Of a stretch of 64,000 nt of DNA, positions 46,799 through 56,344 are shown in pieces. The position numbers were made by a program, and so were the translations under genes. Every line of letters begins with the position of its first letter. The stretch's first letter is position 1. The DNA comes from Pelagimonas varians (GTDB lineage: Bacteria; Pseudomonadota; Alphaproteobacteria; Rhodobacterales; Rhodobacteraceae). Under the pieces are notes generated by a model. That model had not been told where the DNA came from. It worked only from the letters and a program-made list of their open reading frames with translations, and searched no databases. The stretch spans positions 1 through 64,000 of the forward strand of contig NZ_QKMF01000009.1 in assembly GCF_003208435.1 (NCBI RefSeq), in the 5' to 3' direction.

Positions 46799-47536
46799 TT
46801 ATTCAAAACAATCCGCCCGACCATCGCGTAGAATTGTTGCAGCTCCACCTTCTATCGCCCGCGCACGCTTTGACACATAACTCGATGGCTTCGATGCACT
46901 GCGCGTTTTCGGACTAGGAAGTACCGCTGCCAGAAGCGATGCCTGCCTAGGACTTAACTCCTCCGGAGACACGCCGAAATAGTGCTGGGCAGCGGCCTCG
47001 ACGCCAAATATCCCTGTGTCGAACTCCGCGATGTTTAGATACACTTCCAAGATGCGCCGCTTGGACCAAACCGCTTCCACCATCGGGGTCATCGCCCCTT
47101 CCATGGCTTTGCGGATATAGCTGCGTTCTTGCCAAAAATAGACATTTTTGACCACTTGCTGCGAAATCGTGCTGCCGCCGCGTTTTCCGCCTTCTGCGAT
47201 TGCAGCCCGAATGGCGGACATATCAAAGCCCCAATGGTTGCAAAAATTCGCATCCTCTGCCGCTACGACTGACCGCAGCATCACTGGCGCGATGTCGTCA
47301 ACATCTACCCAATGATGATCAACTGTGCCCAACCTTTTGCCTTCAGACCAGATCGTATGCGTGGTGGGCGGGTTAAGCCCCGCATAAATTACCACCGCCA
47401 AGGCCATTATACCCATCGCAATCACTCCTACCCAGATCATCTTGCGCAACAACCAGCGCAATGGCCGAACCTTCTTGGAAGCGGCTTTTGTTTTGCGTGA
47501 CTTAACGGGTCTTCGGGATGTTTTCTTTGCGGCCAT
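46799..47536 (-). CDS. mtgA: Monofunctional peptidoglycan glycosyltransferase MtgA
   Basis: MtgA polymerises lipid II into glycan strands without crosslinking. The 245-residue protein has a basic N-terminus, one membrane segment (LLRKMIWVGVIAMGIMALAVVIYAGL) and a GT51 domain with VVAAEDANFCNHWGFD, RGGSTISQQVVKNVYFW and RKAMEGAMTPMVEAVWSKRRILEVYLNIAE. No transpeptidase domain follows. Together with the large PBP at 7855-10026 it gives the window two GT51 enzymes. Confidence 0.94.
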   Translation of the reverse strand: MAAKKTSRRPVKSRKTKAASKKVRPLRWLLRKMIWVGVIAMGIMALAVVIYAGLNPPTTHTIWSEGKRLGTVDHHWVDVDDIAPVMLRSVVAAEDANFCNHWGFDMSAIRAAIAEGGKRGGSTISQQVVKNVYFWQERSYIRKAMEGAMTPMVEAVWSKRRILEVYLNIAEFDTGIFGVEAAAQHYFGVSPEELSPRQASLLAAVLPSPKTRSASKPSSYVSKRARAIEGGAATILRDGRADCFE

Positions 47537-47867
47537 GGATCCGTCCTATCCGTTTTCATCGTCAGATGGATAGCCTGAAACGTTGTAGCCCCTTTGAACA
47601 AGAAGGGGGCCCTGCCTCAGAAACCAGCACGGAGGCACATAACCAATAATACCGAAACAAACCTGTGTCACATCGAAATCCCAGTTTTGGAATGATCGAG
47701 AATTGGCAGGGAAACCGGCCGTAGATTGGGTTAATTTTCGTCAAAATTGTGGAAATTTGCAGAGCCCACATAAAAGCCCCGCCAGTAAAACCAGCGGGGC
47801 AAATGGGTCACGCGATGGGACGGTGGGCGGGGCGACGTGCTTGCACAAGCGCCGGCCCCGACCTCCA
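47537..47867. other. Spacer between gltB and mtgA
   Basis: No gene is seen. It contains the gltB terminator at 47776-47800 and presumably the mtgA promoter. Open frames across it are antisense extensions of gltB. Confidence 0.5.
47776..47800 (-). terminator. Terminator of the glt operon
   Basis: GCCCCGC pairs with GCGGGGC around an 11-base loop. On the minus strand it is followed by TTTTATG. It lies about 70 bases past the gltB stop. Confidence 0.8.
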
Positions 47868-50800
47868 TCACTCCGCAGGAACGGCCAGATTATCTTCGAT
47901 CCCCAAAGGGAATTCGATTTTGTCCAGCATTTCAATGGGGCAAACCTGTACAAAGTTGGCACATTCCAGATCCCAATTCAGCAAGATCTCTTTTGCTTTC
48001 AGCGAACCCGTCTCCGCAACATGGCGGCCAATCAGCCCCTTCAGTTGCGCTTCCCATTCCGGTGTCACCACAGGGCAGGTCACGATACCTTCTTTGTTCA
48101 TCAGATCGCCTGCCACCCCGTCAGGGTCATAGAGATAGGCCATTCCGCCCGTCATCCCGGCACCAAAGTTGGCCCCGATGGATCCAAGGATAACCGCAAC
48201 ACCGCCGGTCATATATTCACAGCCGTTGCTGCCGCAGCCCTCGATCACCACCTTCGCGCCCGAGTTCCGAACCGCAAAACGTTCACCCGCGCGGCCAGCC
48301 GCAAACAGATGCCCGTCGGTCGCACCGTATAGAACAGTGTTGCCGATGATAGTGTTTTCCGATGCCACAAGCGGCGACACCAATGGTGGACGCACTACAA
48401 TCGTGCCGCCTGACAGGCCTTTGCCAACATAGTCATTGGCATCGCCTGAAACTTCCAGCTTGAGCCCGGGTGCCGCAAATGCCCCCAGTGACTGACCCGC
48501 AGAACCGGTCAGTTTGACGTGCAGGTGATCAGGCTGAAGCGCATTGCGCATCCCGAACTTCTGCACAATGTGGCTTGAGGTGCGCGTGCCAACAGTTCGA
48601 TGCGTGTTCATTACTGCATAAGACAGCTGCATTTTCTCCCCATCCTCCAAGAATCGTGCAGCGTCGCGCACGATCTCGGCGTCCAACGTGTCAGGCACCT
48701 CGTTGCGGCTACGATCGCGGTTGTAAACAATCGAGTCGGATTCATCGACACGGATCAGCAGTGGGTTCAGGTCGAGATCATCCAGATGCTCGGACCCACG
48801 GCTGACTTGCGACAACAGATCGGCTCGGCCAATCACTTCGTCCAAAGTCTTGGCACCGATCGAAGCCAGGATTTCGCGCACTTCTTGGGCGTAGAAGGTG
48901 ATCAGATTCACCACCTTGTCGGCCGATCCAGTGAACTTGTCGCGCAACGCCTGATCCTGGGTACAAACGCCAACCGGACATGTATTCGACTGACACTGGC
49001 GAACCATAATGCAGCCCATCGCAATCAAGGCTGCGGTGCCGATGCCGTATTCTTCGGCACCCAGCATTGCAGCGATCACGATGTCGCGGCCCGTGCGCAA
49101 ACCACCATCGGTCCGCAATGTCACACGGTCGCGCAGCTTGTTCATCGCCAGAACCTGATGCGCTTCTGTCAGCCCCATTTCCCAAGGCAAACCGGCGTGC
49201 TTGATCGACGTTGCAGGCGATGCACCGGTGCCGCCATTGTGGCCCGAAATCAAGATCACATCGGCTTCGGCCTTGGCCACACCCGCAGCAATCGTGCCAA
49301 CACCGGACGACGCCACCAACTTTACCGTCACTTTACAGCGCGGGTTGATTTGCTTGAGATCGTAAATCAGCTGCGCAAGGTCTTCGATCGAATAGATGTC
49401 ATGGTGCGGCGGCGGTGAAATCAGCGTCACACCTTTGGTCGAGTGGCGCAAACGGGCAATCAGGTCTGTGACCTTCATACCGGGCAGTTGCCCCCCTTCA
49501 CCGGGCTTGGCACCCTGTGCGACCTTGATTTCCAGTTCTTCGCAATGGTTCAGATACTCTGCAGTGACACCAAACCGGCCCGAGGCGACCTGCTTGATTT
49601 TCGCAGATGGGTTGTCGCCATTTGGCTCTGGCACAAAGTGTGCCGGATCTTCGCCACCCTCACCACTGTCAGACTTGGCCCCAATCCGGTTCATCGCAAC
49701 GTTCAGGGTTTTGTGCGCCTCGGGCGACAAGGCCCCAAGCGACATCCCCGGCGTCACGAAACGCTTGCGGATCGAAGTGATGCTTTCCACTTCTTCAATT
49801 TTGATCGCGTCGCCCAGCGGTTTGATCGCCAATAGATCCCGCAAATGGATCGGAGGATTGGCCTGCATGGCTTTGGAGTAGCTTTTCCACATTTCAAAGC
49901 TGGCACGGTCACAGGCCGATTGCAGCAAATGCATGGTCTGTGCGCCCCACGCGTGGGTTTCGCCAGATTTACGGGCCTTGTAGAAACCGCCAATCGGTAG
50001 AACATCCTGCCCATGGCCAAAGCCAAGCGCGTGGATCTCTTCGGCCTTTTTCTGCAAACCGTTCAAACCGATGCCGGAAATGCGGCTGACCATTCCTGGG
50101 AAGAACTCGGCGCACATCGCGCGGCTCAGTCCAACAGCCTCAAAGTTCAGACCGCCGCGATAGGACGAAATCACCGAAATGCCCATTTTGGACATGATTT
50201 TCAGCAAACCCTGATCAATAGCTTCGCGATACTTTGCAACCGCTTCGGTTAGGGTCATATCCAGCAAACCACGGCCAATACGATCCGCAAGGCTGTCTTC
50301 GGCCAGATAAGCATTCACAACCGTCGCACCGGCACCTACCAGAACGGCAAAGTAATGTGGGTCGATACATTCAGCACTGCGCACGTTCAGGCTACAGAAT
50401 GTCCGCAAACCTTTGCGTGTCAGATGGCTATGTACCGCGCTGGTCGCCAAGATCATCGGCATTGCAATTTTTGACGCATCCGAATGCTGATCGGTCAGGA
50501 TAATGTGACCAGACCCGCTGCGCACGGCATCTTCTGCTTCGGACCGGATACGCTCCAGACCTTCGCTGAGCGCGCCTTTACCGGCTGCAAAGGTACAGTC
50601 GATGGTCACACAAGGTGAATTGAACTGCTTTTGCAGCTCATCAAACTGGGCGTTACCAACAAACGGCGTATCCAGAACCAAAATTTCGGTCTGGGCGCTG
50701 CTTTCGTCGAGCACGTTTTTCAGGTTTCCGAACCGTGTTTTCAACGACATCACGCGGTATTCGCGCAAGCTGTCGATTGGCGGGTTCGTCACCTGACTAA

Positions 50801-52403
50801 AGTTCTGGCGGAAATAATGGCTCAGGGGGCGATATTTTTTCGACAAAACCGCAGACGGCGTGTCATCACCCATCGAGGCCAGCGTTTCCTTGCCGTCCTC
50901 GGCCATTGGGGCCAAAATTTGCTCAAGCACTTCGACGGTATAGCCAGCCGAAATTTGACGGGTGCGCAATTCCGCCCCTTCAAACAACGGTTTTTCAGTC
51001 ATGGCACCCAGAGGGCCGTCCAGCTCGGTGATTTTTTCGACCCATTCGCCAAAGGGACGTGCAGCCGCCAGCTTATCTTTCAGCTCGGTGTCGCGGTACA
51101 GTTTGCCCTCTTGCATATCGACGGCAATCATCTGGCCGGGGCCAAGCGCGCCTTTTTCGCGGACGGTGCCTTCGTCGGTGGGCACCATGCCTGTTTCCGA
51201 ACCGGCAATCAGCAGTCCATCACCTGTCACAACATAACGCATCGGACGTAGTCCATTGCGGTCCAAGCCGCCACAAACCCAACGTCCATCAGTCATTGCC
51301 AGTGCAGCTGGGCCATCCCATGGCTCCATCACGCCATTGCAATAGCTGTACATGTCACGCCATGCCTGCGGCAGTTCCACCGCCTGTTTGGACCAGCTTT
51401 CCGGAACCAACATCGTTTTTGCCATCGGGGCGCTGCGGCCCGCGCGGACAAGCACTTCGAATACGCCGTCCAACGCAGCCGAATCCGACGCGCCATTGGA
51501 AATGATCGGCTTGATGTCTTCTGCGAAATCCCCGAACGAGGCCGAAGCCATGCGGATTTCGTGGCTTTTCATCCAGTTGACGTTGCCCTTCAGCGTGTTG
51601 ATCTCGCCGTTATGCGCCAACATGCGGAACGGCTGGGCCAACCACCACTGCGGGAAAGTGTTGGTCGAATAGCGCTGGTGATAGATCGCAAATGAGCTTT
51701 CAAAGCGGTCGTCCTGAAGGTCCGGATAGAACTCGGCAACCTGTTCGGCCAGCATCATGCCTTTGTAGATGATTGACCGGCATGACAACGACGCAACATA
51801 CAGCTGGCCAACTGCAGCAGCAGCCGCAGCTTTTTCGATCCGGCGGCGAATGACGTAAAGCTCACGCTCGAACTGTTCTTCGTCCACGCCCTTGGAGTTC
51901 GAGATCAGGATTTGCTCAATCTCGGGCCGGGTTGAATTGGCTTTTTCGCCCAGACACCCAACGGTGACCGGCACATGGCGCCAGCCGTAGATGTAGTAGC
52001 CCATGCGCAGCACTTCGGTTTCCACGATGGTCCGGCAGGTTTCCTGAGCGCCAAAATCGGTCCGTGGCAGGAAGACCTGCCCAACGGCAATCAGTTCATC
52101 CTTGCGAGGGCGATGGCCTGTGCGTTCAACCTGATCATAGAAAAAATCCGTCGGGATCTGCACATGAATGCCTGCGCCGTCGCCGGTTTTGCCGTCAGCG
52201 TCTACCGCGCCGCGGTGCCAGATCGCTTTGAGGGCAGTGATGCCCGCCTCAACAACTTTACGGCTAGGTTTGCCATCCAGCGAAACCGCTAGGCCAACAC
52301 CACAGGAAGAATGCTCCTCGGCATCGCTATACAGGCCGTTTTCGGCCATCCATGCGCGCTTGGCTTCTTCGGCTGCGACCCAATTTTCATCATATTTGGT
52401 CAT
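47868..52403 (-). CDS. gltB: Glutamate synthase (NADPH) large subunit
   Basis: GltB makes two glutamates from glutamine and 2-oxoglutarate. The 1511-residue protein has a short propeptide ending before the nucleophile Cys34 (HSSCGVGLAVSLDG), which heads the class II glutaminase domain. A central domain, an FMN-binding barrel (SGHNGGTGASPATSIKHAGLPWEMGLTEAHQVL), and a [3Fe-4S] motif (CIMVRQCQSNTCPVGVC) follow. The beta-helix domain at the C-terminus is complete. Its start overlaps the upstream GFA gene by four bases. Confidence 0.97.
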   Translation of the reverse strand: MTKYDENWVAAEEAKRAWMAENGLYSDAEEHSSCGVGLAVSLDGKPSRKVVEAGITALKAIWHRGAVDADGKTGDGAGIHVQIPTDFFYDQVERTGHRPRKDELIAVGQVFLPRTDFGAQETCRTIVETEVLRMGYYIYGWRHVPVTVGCLGEKANSTRPEIEQILISNSKGVDEEQFERELYVIRRRIEKAAAAAAVGQLYVASLSCRSIIYKGMMLAEQVAEFYPDLQDDRFESSFAIYHQRYSTNTFPQWWLAQPFRMLAHNGEINTLKGNVNWMKSHEIRMASASFGDFAEDIKPIISNGASDSAALDGVFEVLVRAGRSAPMAKTMLVPESWSKQAVELPQAWRDMYSYCNGVMEPWDGPAALAMTDGRWVCGGLDRNGLRPMRYVVTGDGLLIAGSETGMVPTDEGTVREKGALGPGQMIAVDMQEGKLYRDTELKDKLAAARPFGEWVEKITELDGPLGAMTEKPLFEGAELRTRQISAGYTVEVLEQILAPMAEDGKETLASMGDDTPSAVLSKKYRPLSHYFRQNFSQVTNPPIDSLREYRVMSLKTRFGNLKNVLDESSAQTEILVLDTPFVGNAQFDELQKQFNSPCVTIDCTFAAGKGALSEGLERIRSEAEDAVRSGSGHIILTDQHSDASKIAMPMILATSAVHSHLTRKGLRTFCSLNVRSAECIDPHYFAVLVGAGATVVNAYLAEDSLADRIGRGLLDMTLTEAVAKYREAIDQGLLKIMSKMGISVISSYRGGLNFEAVGLSRAMCAEFFPGMVSRISGIGLNGLQKKAEEIHALGFGHGQDVLPIGGFYKARKSGETHAWGAQTMHLLQSACDRASFEMWKSYSKAMQANPPIHLRDLLAIKPLGDAIKIEEVESITSIRKRFVTPGMSLGALSPEAHKTLNVAMNRIGAKSDSGEGGEDPAHFVPEPNGDNPSAKIKQVASGRFGVTAEYLNHCEELEIKVAQGAKPGEGGQLPGMKVTDLIARLRHSTKGVTLISPPPHHDIYSIEDLAQLIYDLKQINPRCKVTVKLVASSGVGTIAAGVAKAEADVILISGHNGGTGASPATSIKHAGLPWEMGLTEAHQVLAMNKLRDRVTLRTDGGLRTGRDIVIAAMLGAEEYGIGTAALIAMGCIMVRQCQSNTCPVGVCTQDQALRDKFTGSADKVVNLITFYAQEVREILASIGAKTLDEVIGRADLLSQVSRGSEHLDDLDLNPLLIRVDESDSIVYNRDRSRNEVPDTLDAEIVRDAARFLEDGEKMQLSYAVMNTHRTVGTRTSSHIVQKFGMRNALQPDHLHVKLTGSAGQSLGAFAAPGLKLEVSGDANDYVGKGLSGGTIVVRPPLVSPLVASENTIIGNTVLYGATDGHLFAAGRAGERFAVRNSGAKVVIEGCGSNGCEYMTGGVAVILGSIGANFGAGMTGGMAYLYDPDGVAGDLMNKEGIVTCPVVTPEWEAQLKGLIGRHVAETGSLKAKEILLNWDLECANFVQVCPIEMLDKIEFPLGIEDNLAVPAE

Positions 52404-52843
52404 TCTGGCTCTCCTTCTTCGGCCGGAACAAAGAATGCTAGCACCTCTGCCTCGGTCATCTGCTTGCGCCCGTCAGGGAAATCGTAAGCATGTGTTTTTC
52501 GATCAGTATAATATTCAGTGTCCAGCGTTAGATCGCTGGTGTCATTCAACAGGCCAACCCCGATGCTGTACCCATCGGAATAGGGTCCGTCCGTCACCTT
52601 GTACCAAAGCGAGGACCCGCATTTGTTGCAAAACGCGCGCTCGGCCCAGTCCGAGGTCGCGAGCGCAGTCACGGCATCTTTGCCCGTCAGCTCAAGATCT
52701 TGGTTCGCGATATAGATGCCCATCCAACGGCCACCGGCCCAGCGTTTGCACATGTCGCAATAGCAGATGTTAAAGGTGCTCGGCACGTTGTTGGCAGTCA
52801 GTTTCACCGCCCCGCAAAGACACTGTCCGGTTTTGGTCGCCAT
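52400..52843 (-). CDS. GFA-fold protein 1 in the glt operon
   Basis: This 147-residue protein of the GFA (CENP-V/glutathione-dependent formaldehyde-activating-like) family has zinc-ligand cysteines in GQCLCGAVKL, CYCDMCKRWAGG and FCNKCGSSLWYK. The true substrate of most GFA proteins is unknown. It overlaps gltB (ATGA) and starts four bases after the second GFA gene. It is therefore co-expressed with glutamate synthase. The pair may be an old duplication. Confidence 0.88.
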   Translation of the reverse strand: MATKTGQCLCGAVKLTANNVPSTFNICYCDMCKRWAGGRWMGIYIANQDLELTGKDAVTALATSDWAERAFCNKCGSSLWYKVTDGPYSDGYSIGVGLLNDTSDLTLDTEYYTDRKTHAYDFPDGRKQMTEAEVLAFFVPAEEGEPE

Positions 52844-52847
52844 CGGG

Positions 52848-53288
52848 TTACGCCTCATCCAAAACGCTGAATTTTTCAACACAATCTGCACGGGTCATCA
52901 GTTTTCGCCCGCTTCCAGCGTAGGCAAAACTATCTGGTTTGTGGTCGATATAGATCTCGTTGTTCATCTCGAACCCGGTTGGATCGTCGAAAATTCCGAT
53001 TGGCAGTTCAATGCCACCAGACCATTCCCCGGCTTGTGTGACCCGAAAAAACAACCCGGTTCCGCATTGACTGCAAAAACCGCGTTCGGCCCAGTCGGAC
53101 GAAGCAATGCGGTTTAGGTGGCGTTCATCTTCCCACACCACCCGATCTTCGGGCACCGTGACGCCCAGCAAGGCAGACCCCGTCCAGCGGCGGCACATTT
53201 CACAATGACAGGCCCCAAAACTGGTCGGAACATCATACGCGACAAAGCGTACTGCTCCGCACATGCATCCTCCGGTTTTCTCTGTCAT
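52848..53288 (-). CDS. GFA-fold protein 2 in the glt operon
   Basis: This 146-residue GFA-family paralogue has cysteines in GGCMCGAVRF, CHCEMCRRWTGS and FCSQCGTGLFFR. Clear similarity to the next gene (SSDWAERGFCSQCG against TSDWAERAFCNKCG) supports tandem duplication. It starts 82 bases after gltD, and the gap contains a strong hairpin. Function is not known; a redox or thiol-chemistry role would be inferred from the fold only. Confidence 0.88.
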   Translation of the reverse strand: MTEKTGGCMCGAVRFVAYDVPTSFGACHCEMCRRWTGSALLGVTVPEDRVVWEDERHLNRIASSDWAERGFCSQCGTGLFFRVTQAGEWSGGIELPIGIFDDPTGFEMNNEIYIDHKPDSFAYAGSGRKLMTRADCVEKFSVLDEA

Positions 53289-53310
53289 GTTACATGTTCC
53301 TTGCCTGAAA

Positions 53311-53333
53311 GCTGGCCACAACATGCGGCCAGC
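53311..53333 (-). promoter_or_regulatory. Intercistronic hairpin between gltD and the GFA genes
   Basis: GCTGGCC pairs perfectly with GGCCAGC around a nine-base loop, followed by TTTC on the minus strand. It could be an attenuator, an RNA-processing or stability element, or a weak terminator that sets gltD against gltB expression. Confidence 0.55.
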
Positions 53334-53369
53334 CTGATTGCCCTTTCGAACGCGCCCGGTTGCCGGGGC

Positions 53370-54806
53370 TTACTCGGCGGCCACTGCCGCTTTGGCGTTC
53401 ATGTCTTGCAAGATCGCCTCTACGCAATCGCGGCCATCGCGGATCGCCCAAACCACAAGGCTGGCACCGCGCACGATGTCGCCAATGGCGTAGACGCCGG
53501 GCATCGCTGTGCGGCCGGTTGTGAATTCCGACTTGATGGTGCCCCAACGGGTGACTTCCAATTCAGGCTGGTCCCAAAGCGTCGGCAGATCCTCGGGTGA
53601 GAAACCAAGCGCTTTAATTACCAGATCGGCGGGTTCGTCATAGTCGGACCCTTCGATCACTTCGGGGCTTTGACGGCCAGAAGCATCTGGTGCACCAAGG
53701 CGCATCTTCTCAACGATTACGGCTTCGACCGCATCCCCCTTGAAGCCCTTAGGCGCTGTCAGCCACTCGAACTGCACGCCTTCTTCTTCGGCATTCTGAG
53801 TTTCACGCTGCGACCCCGGCATGTTGGCCCTGTCCCGTCGGTACAGGCATTTCACACTGGTTGCGCCTTGGCGGACGGCTGTACGCACACAATCCATCGC
53901 CGTATCGCCGCCGCCGATGACAACAACTTTTTTGCCGCTTGCGTTCAACTCGCCGCTTTCGAATTCGGCAACAGTGTCACCAAAATTTGCCGCGCGGTTC
54001 GACGCTGTCAAATAGTCAATCGCTTTGACAATCCCTTTGGCACCGGCACCGGGCCCGCCCAAGTCACGGCTTTTGTATACGCCTGTCGCCACGATCAGCG
54101 CATCATGTTTTGCTTGCAGCTCGGCAAAGGATACGTCCTTGCCGATTTCGCAGTTCATCACAAAGGTGACGCCGCTGTCTTCGAGCTGCTTGTTGCGCCG
54201 CATAACGATGTCTTTTTCCAGCTTGAAGCCGGGGATGCCGTAAGTCAGCAGGCCGCCTGCGCGGTCATAACGGTCGTAAACCGTGACCTGAACACCGGCG
54301 CGGCGCAGCATGTCCGCCGCAGCCAGACCGCCGGGACCAGCCCCGATAATGCCAACGCTTTCTGTACGTTCGTGTGCCGGCTTCACTGGTTTGACCCAGC
54401 CTTTTTCCCAAGCCGTGTCGGTGATGTATTTCTCGACCGATCCGATCGTCACTGTTCCATGACCGGATTGTTCAATCACACAATTGCCTTCACACAGGCG
54501 GTCCTGCGGGCAGATACGTCCACAAATTTCCGGAAACGTATTTGTCGCTTGGCTGACTTGATACGCCTCTTCCAAACGGCCCGTTGCGGTCAGGTGCAAC
54601 CAGTCGGGAATGTTGTTGTGCAATGGGCAGTGATTTTGGCAATACGGAACACCGCATTGGCTACAACGGCTCGATTGCTCTTCTGCTTTCGCAGCGGCAA
54701 ACTCGGCGTAGATTTCGTCAAAATCCTGATTGCGCGTGTCTGCATCACGCTTTTGGGGCATGTCGCGATCTACGGATATAAATTTGAGCATCGGCTGCTT
54801 GGCCAT
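53370..54806 (-). CDS. gltD: Glutamate synthase small subunit
   Basis: GltD oxidises NADPH and passes electrons to GltB. The 478-residue protein has two [4Fe-4S] cysteine groups near the N-terminus (CSQCGVPYCQNHCPLHNNIPDW; CGRICPQDRLCEGNC). FAD binding is in GIIGAGPGGLAAADMLRRAGVQVTVYD, and NADPH binding in VVVIGGGDTAMDCVRTAVRQG. The C-terminal MPGVYAIGDIVRGASLVVWAIRDGRD completes the FAD site. The start at 54806 has AAAGAGG about eight bases upstream. Confidence 0.97.
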   Translation of the reverse strand: MAKQPMLKFISVDRDMPQKRDADTRNQDFDEIYAEFAAAKAEEQSSRCSQCGVPYCQNHCPLHNNIPDWLHLTATGRLEEAYQVSQATNTFPEICGRICPQDRLCEGNCVIEQSGHGTVTIGSVEKYITDTAWEKGWVKPVKPAHERTESVGIIGAGPGGLAAADMLRRAGVQVTVYDRYDRAGGLLTYGIPGFKLEKDIVMRRNKQLEDSGVTFVMNCEIGKDVSFAELQAKHDALIVATGVYKSRDLGGPGAGAKGIVKAIDYLTASNRAANFGDTVAEFESGELNASGKKVVVIGGGDTAMDCVRTAVRQGATSVKCLYRRDRANMPGSQRETQNAEEEGVQFEWLTAPKGFKGDAVEAVIVEKMRLGAPDASGRQSPEVIEGSDYDEPADLVIKALGFSPEDLPTLWDQPELEVTRWGTIKSEFTTGRTAMPGVYAIGDIVRGASLVVWAIRDGRDCVEAILQDMNAKAAVAAE

Positions 54807-55030
54807 TGGCATTGCCTCTTTCTCGAAAGAACTTGGGTCGGCACTGCATATACAAAGGCGAAATAGAATAAAAGTCAGCATTGCTGACGTAAATTCGTTT
54901 TATTTGCCCGACGACACTTCCAAATCCGACAAAAGTGGAAATTTAAGGTCCGATGCGGATCCAACTTAAAGCTTTTCACAAAAATACAACAAGTTATACA
55001 AACGGCCAACAGTCAGTTTGGACGTTTTTG

Positions 55031-55834
55031 ATGACCTATACTTATTTGCTTATTCTCGCGTTGATCCAAGGGATTACAGAATTCCTTCCGGTTTCCTCAT
55101 CCGGTCATCTGATTCTTCTGCCGAATCTACTCGGAACAGAGGATCAGGGTCAAATTATCGATGTGGCGGTCCATGTCGGCACACTATTTGCAGTCATTTT
55201 GTACTTTTGGCCTGATGTCAAACTGGCTGCACTTGGGTTGCCCCGGCTAGCAAAGGGACGTGTAGACACCCCCGGCAGTCACCTCGCTTTCTTGCTGATT
55301 CTGGCAACGATTCCCGTCATTTTCTTTGGCTTGATCCTAAAGGTAACCGGCCTGAGCGATATGCTCCGCTCAACCGCTGTGATTGGATGGACCATGCTTG
55401 GCTTTGGGCTTGTGCTCTATTGGGCTGACCGGACCGGCACAGAAACCAAGACCGATACCGACTGGACGCTGAAAGACGCGATGATAATGGGCCTATGGCA
55501 AGCTGTCGCCCTGATCCCCGGCACATCCCGTTCCGGCATCACAATCACCGGTGCCCGAAAACTGGGCTACTCCCGACAAGACGCCGCCAAATTGTCGATG
55601 CTGATGTCAATCCCGACAATTATTGCCTCGGGCACGTTGCTCGGACTTGAGGTTGCCACAACAGCAGACGCCCAAGCTGCCCGTGACGGCGCTATCGCCG
55701 CCGCCATGGCCTTTGTTTCAGCCCTCGCAGCTCTGACGCTCATGATGCGCCTGCTAAAATCAGTCAATTTTACTCCCTACGTCATTTACAGAGTAATCTT
55801 GGGCGTGATCCTGCTCGGCATTGCGTACAGCTGA
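55031..55834 (+). CDS. uppP: Undecaprenyl-diphosphate phosphatase
   Basis: UppP (BacA) recycles undecaprenyl pyrophosphate, the lipid carrier of cell wall synthesis. The 267-residue membrane protein has the catalytic ALIQGITEFLPVSSSGHLIL near the start and PGTSRSGITITGARKLGYSR in the second half. About eight hydrophobic segments are visible. The start at 55031 fits the family. The open frame to 54953 does not. Confidence 0.95.
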   Translation: MTYTYLLILALIQGITEFLPVSSSGHLILLPNLLGTEDQGQIIDVAVHVGTLFAVILYFWPDVKLAALGLPRLAKGRVDTPGSHLAFLLILATIPVIFFGLILKVTGLSDMLRSTAVIGWTMLGFGLVLYWADRTGTETKTDTDWTLKDAMIMGLWQAVALIPGTSRSGITITGARKLGYSRQDAAKLSMLMSIPTIIASGTLLGLEVATTADAQAARDGAIAAAMAFVSALAALTLMMRLLKSVNFTPYVIYRVILGVILLGIAYS

Positions 55835-55872
55835 AGTCCAAGATCAGAAGAAGCTTGGGGCGGCGACCGCAA

Positions 55873-56343
55873 TCACACCCTGTGATACGGGCTGTTCCCC
55901 AATATGCTGGCCGCGCGGTAAAGTTGTTCCGACAGCATGACCCGCACAAGCATATGCGGCCAAACCATTTTGCCAAACGACAGAAGTTGGTTCGCCTCGG
56001 AGCGCAGCGATGGATCAATCCCATCTGCGCCGCCGATAACAAATGCCAGATCTTGGGCACCTGTGTCGCGCCAACGTTCCATACGATGTGCAAAGGCTGG
56101 TGACGTCATCACTTCGCCGCGTTCATCCAGTGCGCAGATCACCGCGCCAGTTGGCAAGGCTTTACGCAGCAGCTTGGCCTCTGCCGCCATGCCACCACCT
56201 TTTTTGTCTTCAACTTCATGAACAGAAACCGGGCCGAGGCTGTGCGCCCGCCCGGTTTTATCAAATCGCTTGAGGTAGTCATCGATCAAATCGCGTTCCG
56301 GGCCGGCCCGCAGCCGCCCCACAACACACAGATGAACCCGCAT
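55873..56343 (-). CDS. rlmH: 23S rRNA (pseudouridine(1915)-N(3))-methyltransferase RlmH
   Basis: RlmH methylates pseudouridine 1915 in helix 69 of 23S rRNA. The 156-residue SPOUT-class protein has FVIGGADG, the SAM-binding knot, and the C-terminal RVMLSEQLYRAASILGNSPYHRV. ALDERGEVMTSPAFA is also typical. It starts one base after the rsfS stop, so the two ribosome-related genes are co-expressed. Confidence 0.96.
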   Translation of the reverse strand: MRVHLCVVGRLRAGPERDLIDDYLKRFDKTGRAHSLGPVSVHEVEDKKGGGMAAEAKLLRKALPTGAVICALDERGEVMTSPAFAHRMERWRDTGAQDLAFVIGGADGIDPSLRSEANQLLSFGKMVWPHMLVRVMLSEQLYRAASILGNSPYHRV

Positions 56344-56344
56344 G

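Noticed and set aside
53670-54866. 398-codon open frame antisense to gltD
   Set aside because: It is opposite a highly conserved enzyme. The composition is typical of antisense reading.
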